A stretch of DNA of 64,000 bases from Cricetomys ansorgei (Eukaryota; Chordata; Mammalia; Rodentia; Nesomyidae), in the NCBI GenBank assembly GCA_026225945.1, contig JAMJFZ010003163.1, forward strand, positions 18,598,501 through 18,662,500, written 5' to 3'. The position numbers and the translations under genes are program-made. Position 1 is the first letter of the stretch. Every line of letters starts with the position of its first letter. Shown in pieces: positions 62,856 through 64,000 of this stretch. The notes under the pieces were generated by a model that saw only the letters and a program-made list of their open reading frames with translations, was not told the origin of the DNA and searched no databases.

Positions 62856-63262
62856 TACACATGCACACACCATATACTCACACACACAAAAATAAGTACA
62901 AATAAAAAGAAGCACTTAATGGAAAGTTTAAAATAGAAACAAAACCTTAGGAAAAGTCAATGAGTGGAATTAACAGTAGGAGACAAAAAAGAACAGGAGA
63001 AAGAAGGCATAATAACCACCAAAACAGCCCAGTCTAAACACACAGCAACAAGGGGTAAAAATGAACAGTAGAAATTACTGAAACTACAATATTTGTGCTG
63101 TGCAATCTACCTTCCAGAAAGAGTTAACAAAAGCAGTCTTCAAAAGTCATAAAAATGGACTTGAAGTTTCAATTAAAAAATTCCGTATTTGGTGGAACTT
63201 TCCTATTGAAGAGAGCTGAAAGTGTTAGTCACTTGGCTGTTGTTGCTTGTTCTAGGTTTTTA
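62853..63262. other. A-rich unique sequence, no gene seen
   Basis: A-rich on the plus strand. It may contain decayed LINE sequence, but no block is firm enough to call. Confidence 0.4.
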
Positions 63263-63325
63263 TCTACTGTGAGATTTTTGAGGTAAGATCTCAATATGTT
63301 GCCCTGTCTGGCCTGGATTGATAAT
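63263..63325 (-). mobile_element. Possible B1 fragment (minus strand)
   Basis: 'gatttttgaggtaagatctc' 'aatatgttgccctgtctggc' 'ctgg' looks like the antisense B1 stretch 'ttgagacagggtctcactatgtagccctggctggcctgg'. Confidence 0.45.
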
Positions 63326-63379
63326 GTAGAAAGACTGAGACAGACTACCTGGCAGAAGCACTTAGAGGAAGGATGTCTT

Positions 63380-63635
63380 GTGAAAGGGTGTAGCCCACTG
63401 TGGTGAGAAGGCAAGTGGAGTTCATGGCAGCAGAAAATGAGATGATGGTCAGAAGTGCAGACAGTTCAGGCTGGAACCAGGGCTGGGCTAAGACCCAAAG
63501 GATCAATTTCCCAGCAACCCACGCCTCCAGCAAGTTCTACTTCCTAGGAATTCCAAAAACAGCGCCACCAACTGGAGATCAAGTGTTCAAACACATGAGC
63601 CTGTGTAGGACATTGCACATTCAAACCACAACATG
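63380..63635 (-). mobile_element. MaLR (ORR1-like) LTR fragment, minus strand
   Basis: 'cactgtggtgagaaggcaag', 'aaaaacagcgccaccaactg', 'gagatcaagtgttcaaacac', 'atgagcctgtgtaggacatt' and 'cattcaaaccacaac' are, in antisense, the 5' part of a rodent MaLR LTR that starts 'tgtggtggtttgaatg'. Diverged, with no internal MaLR sequence seen. Confidence 0.65.
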
Positions 63636-64000
63636 GGCTGAATCACTAAAGAATAACCCAAAGAAATCCATACCAAGATCCATTTAGCTAGAGGAACAAC
63701 AGCACCTCACCTACAGCAGCTATGAAACAGCTCAGAGGATGGCAGATTTCTCAGTAGAAAGAGCAGAGGTGAGGAGGAAGTGGCACACTTCCCAAGTACT
63801 GGGGAAAAAAAAGGGAACTGTCAACCTAAAACCCTCCATTTAGTAAGAGTCTCCTTCAATAACAAAGGGAGAATCAAGACAGTCTCAGAGAGGAAACTAA
63901 GAAAATGTGTCAGCGAAGGCCTGTGTTCACTGAAGGAACTCTCTAGGCAGAGAGGAAATGACCAAGGATGGGACATTCACAAGGGAGGAGGAACAGCACG
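63636..64000 (+). mobile_element. Old LINE-1 fragment running off the window
   Basis: 'aaagaaatccataccaagat', 'gatggcagatttctcagtag', 'aacctaaaaccctccattta', 'gaatcaagacagtctcagag', 'aaactaagaaaatgtgtcag' and 'ctgaaggaactctctaggca' follow an internal segment common to old mammalian L1s. No long open frame remains. Continues past the right edge. Confidence 0.7.

Noticed and set aside
62717..62936. Frames with poly-Thr/His or Val/Cys runs
   Set aside because: Translations of the B4 tail (CA)n microsatellite.

Overview
This window is non-coding DNA from a muroid rodent (mouse, rat, hamster or vole group). The repeat content shows this: B1 monomers, B2/B3-family SINEs with (CA)n or (TATC)n tails, B4-type composite SINEs, tRNA-Ala-derived ID elements, a rodent LINE-1 3' end, MaLR-like LTRs and a class II endogenous retrovirus remnant, over a background of ancient MIR, L2 and Tigger fragments. 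The ID copies are old and divergent, which argues weakly against rat. I could not fix the species or the chromosome. No multi-exon protein gene, rRNA, tRNA gene or CRISPR array is visible. Almost all long open frames look like chance.

Layout. 1-8 kb: mostly unique DNA with an mRNA-like 3' end (AATAAA plus A-run near 1.9 kb), a B1, an L1 3' end, a B3 and a 62-bp tandem duplication. 8.3-9.3 kb: a CpG-bearing block with a candidate 29-nt microexon, then an AT-rich block that looks like a conserved non-coding element (CNE). 9.3-20 kb: SINEs, simple repeats, MIRs and two further CNE-like blocks. 20.2-21.0 kb: the most interesting interval. It has a 53-codon minus-strand frame with an ATG, a basic patch and a hydrophobic C-terminal 34 residues, preceded by about 500 bases of CpG-retaining sequence. 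21-29 kb: CNE-like blocks, a MIR split by an ID element, and a degraded rodent interspersed repeat. 29.5-31.7 kb: an internally deleted class II (ERVK-like) provirus. 33-40 kb: MIR, a Tigger/MER2-like fossil and L2. 40.5-48.1 kb: the densest group of CNE-like blocks, including a CpG-rich patch at 45.1-45.4 kb. 48-56 kb: CA repeats and more CNE-like blocks. 56.6-57.1 kb: a nested SINE pair with an 18-bp target duplication. 57-64 kb: unique DNA, then ID, B4, MaLR-like and L1 sequence running off the end.

Interpretation (inference). The repeated long AT-rich, homeodomain- and POU-motif-bearing blocks that have kept CpGs resemble the regulatory deserts or long introns around vertebrate developmental transcription-factor genes. 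The CNE calls rest on sequence texture only and need a cross-species alignment. If the small membrane-protein frame at 20.3 kb is real, it is the only coding gene or terminal exon visible here.
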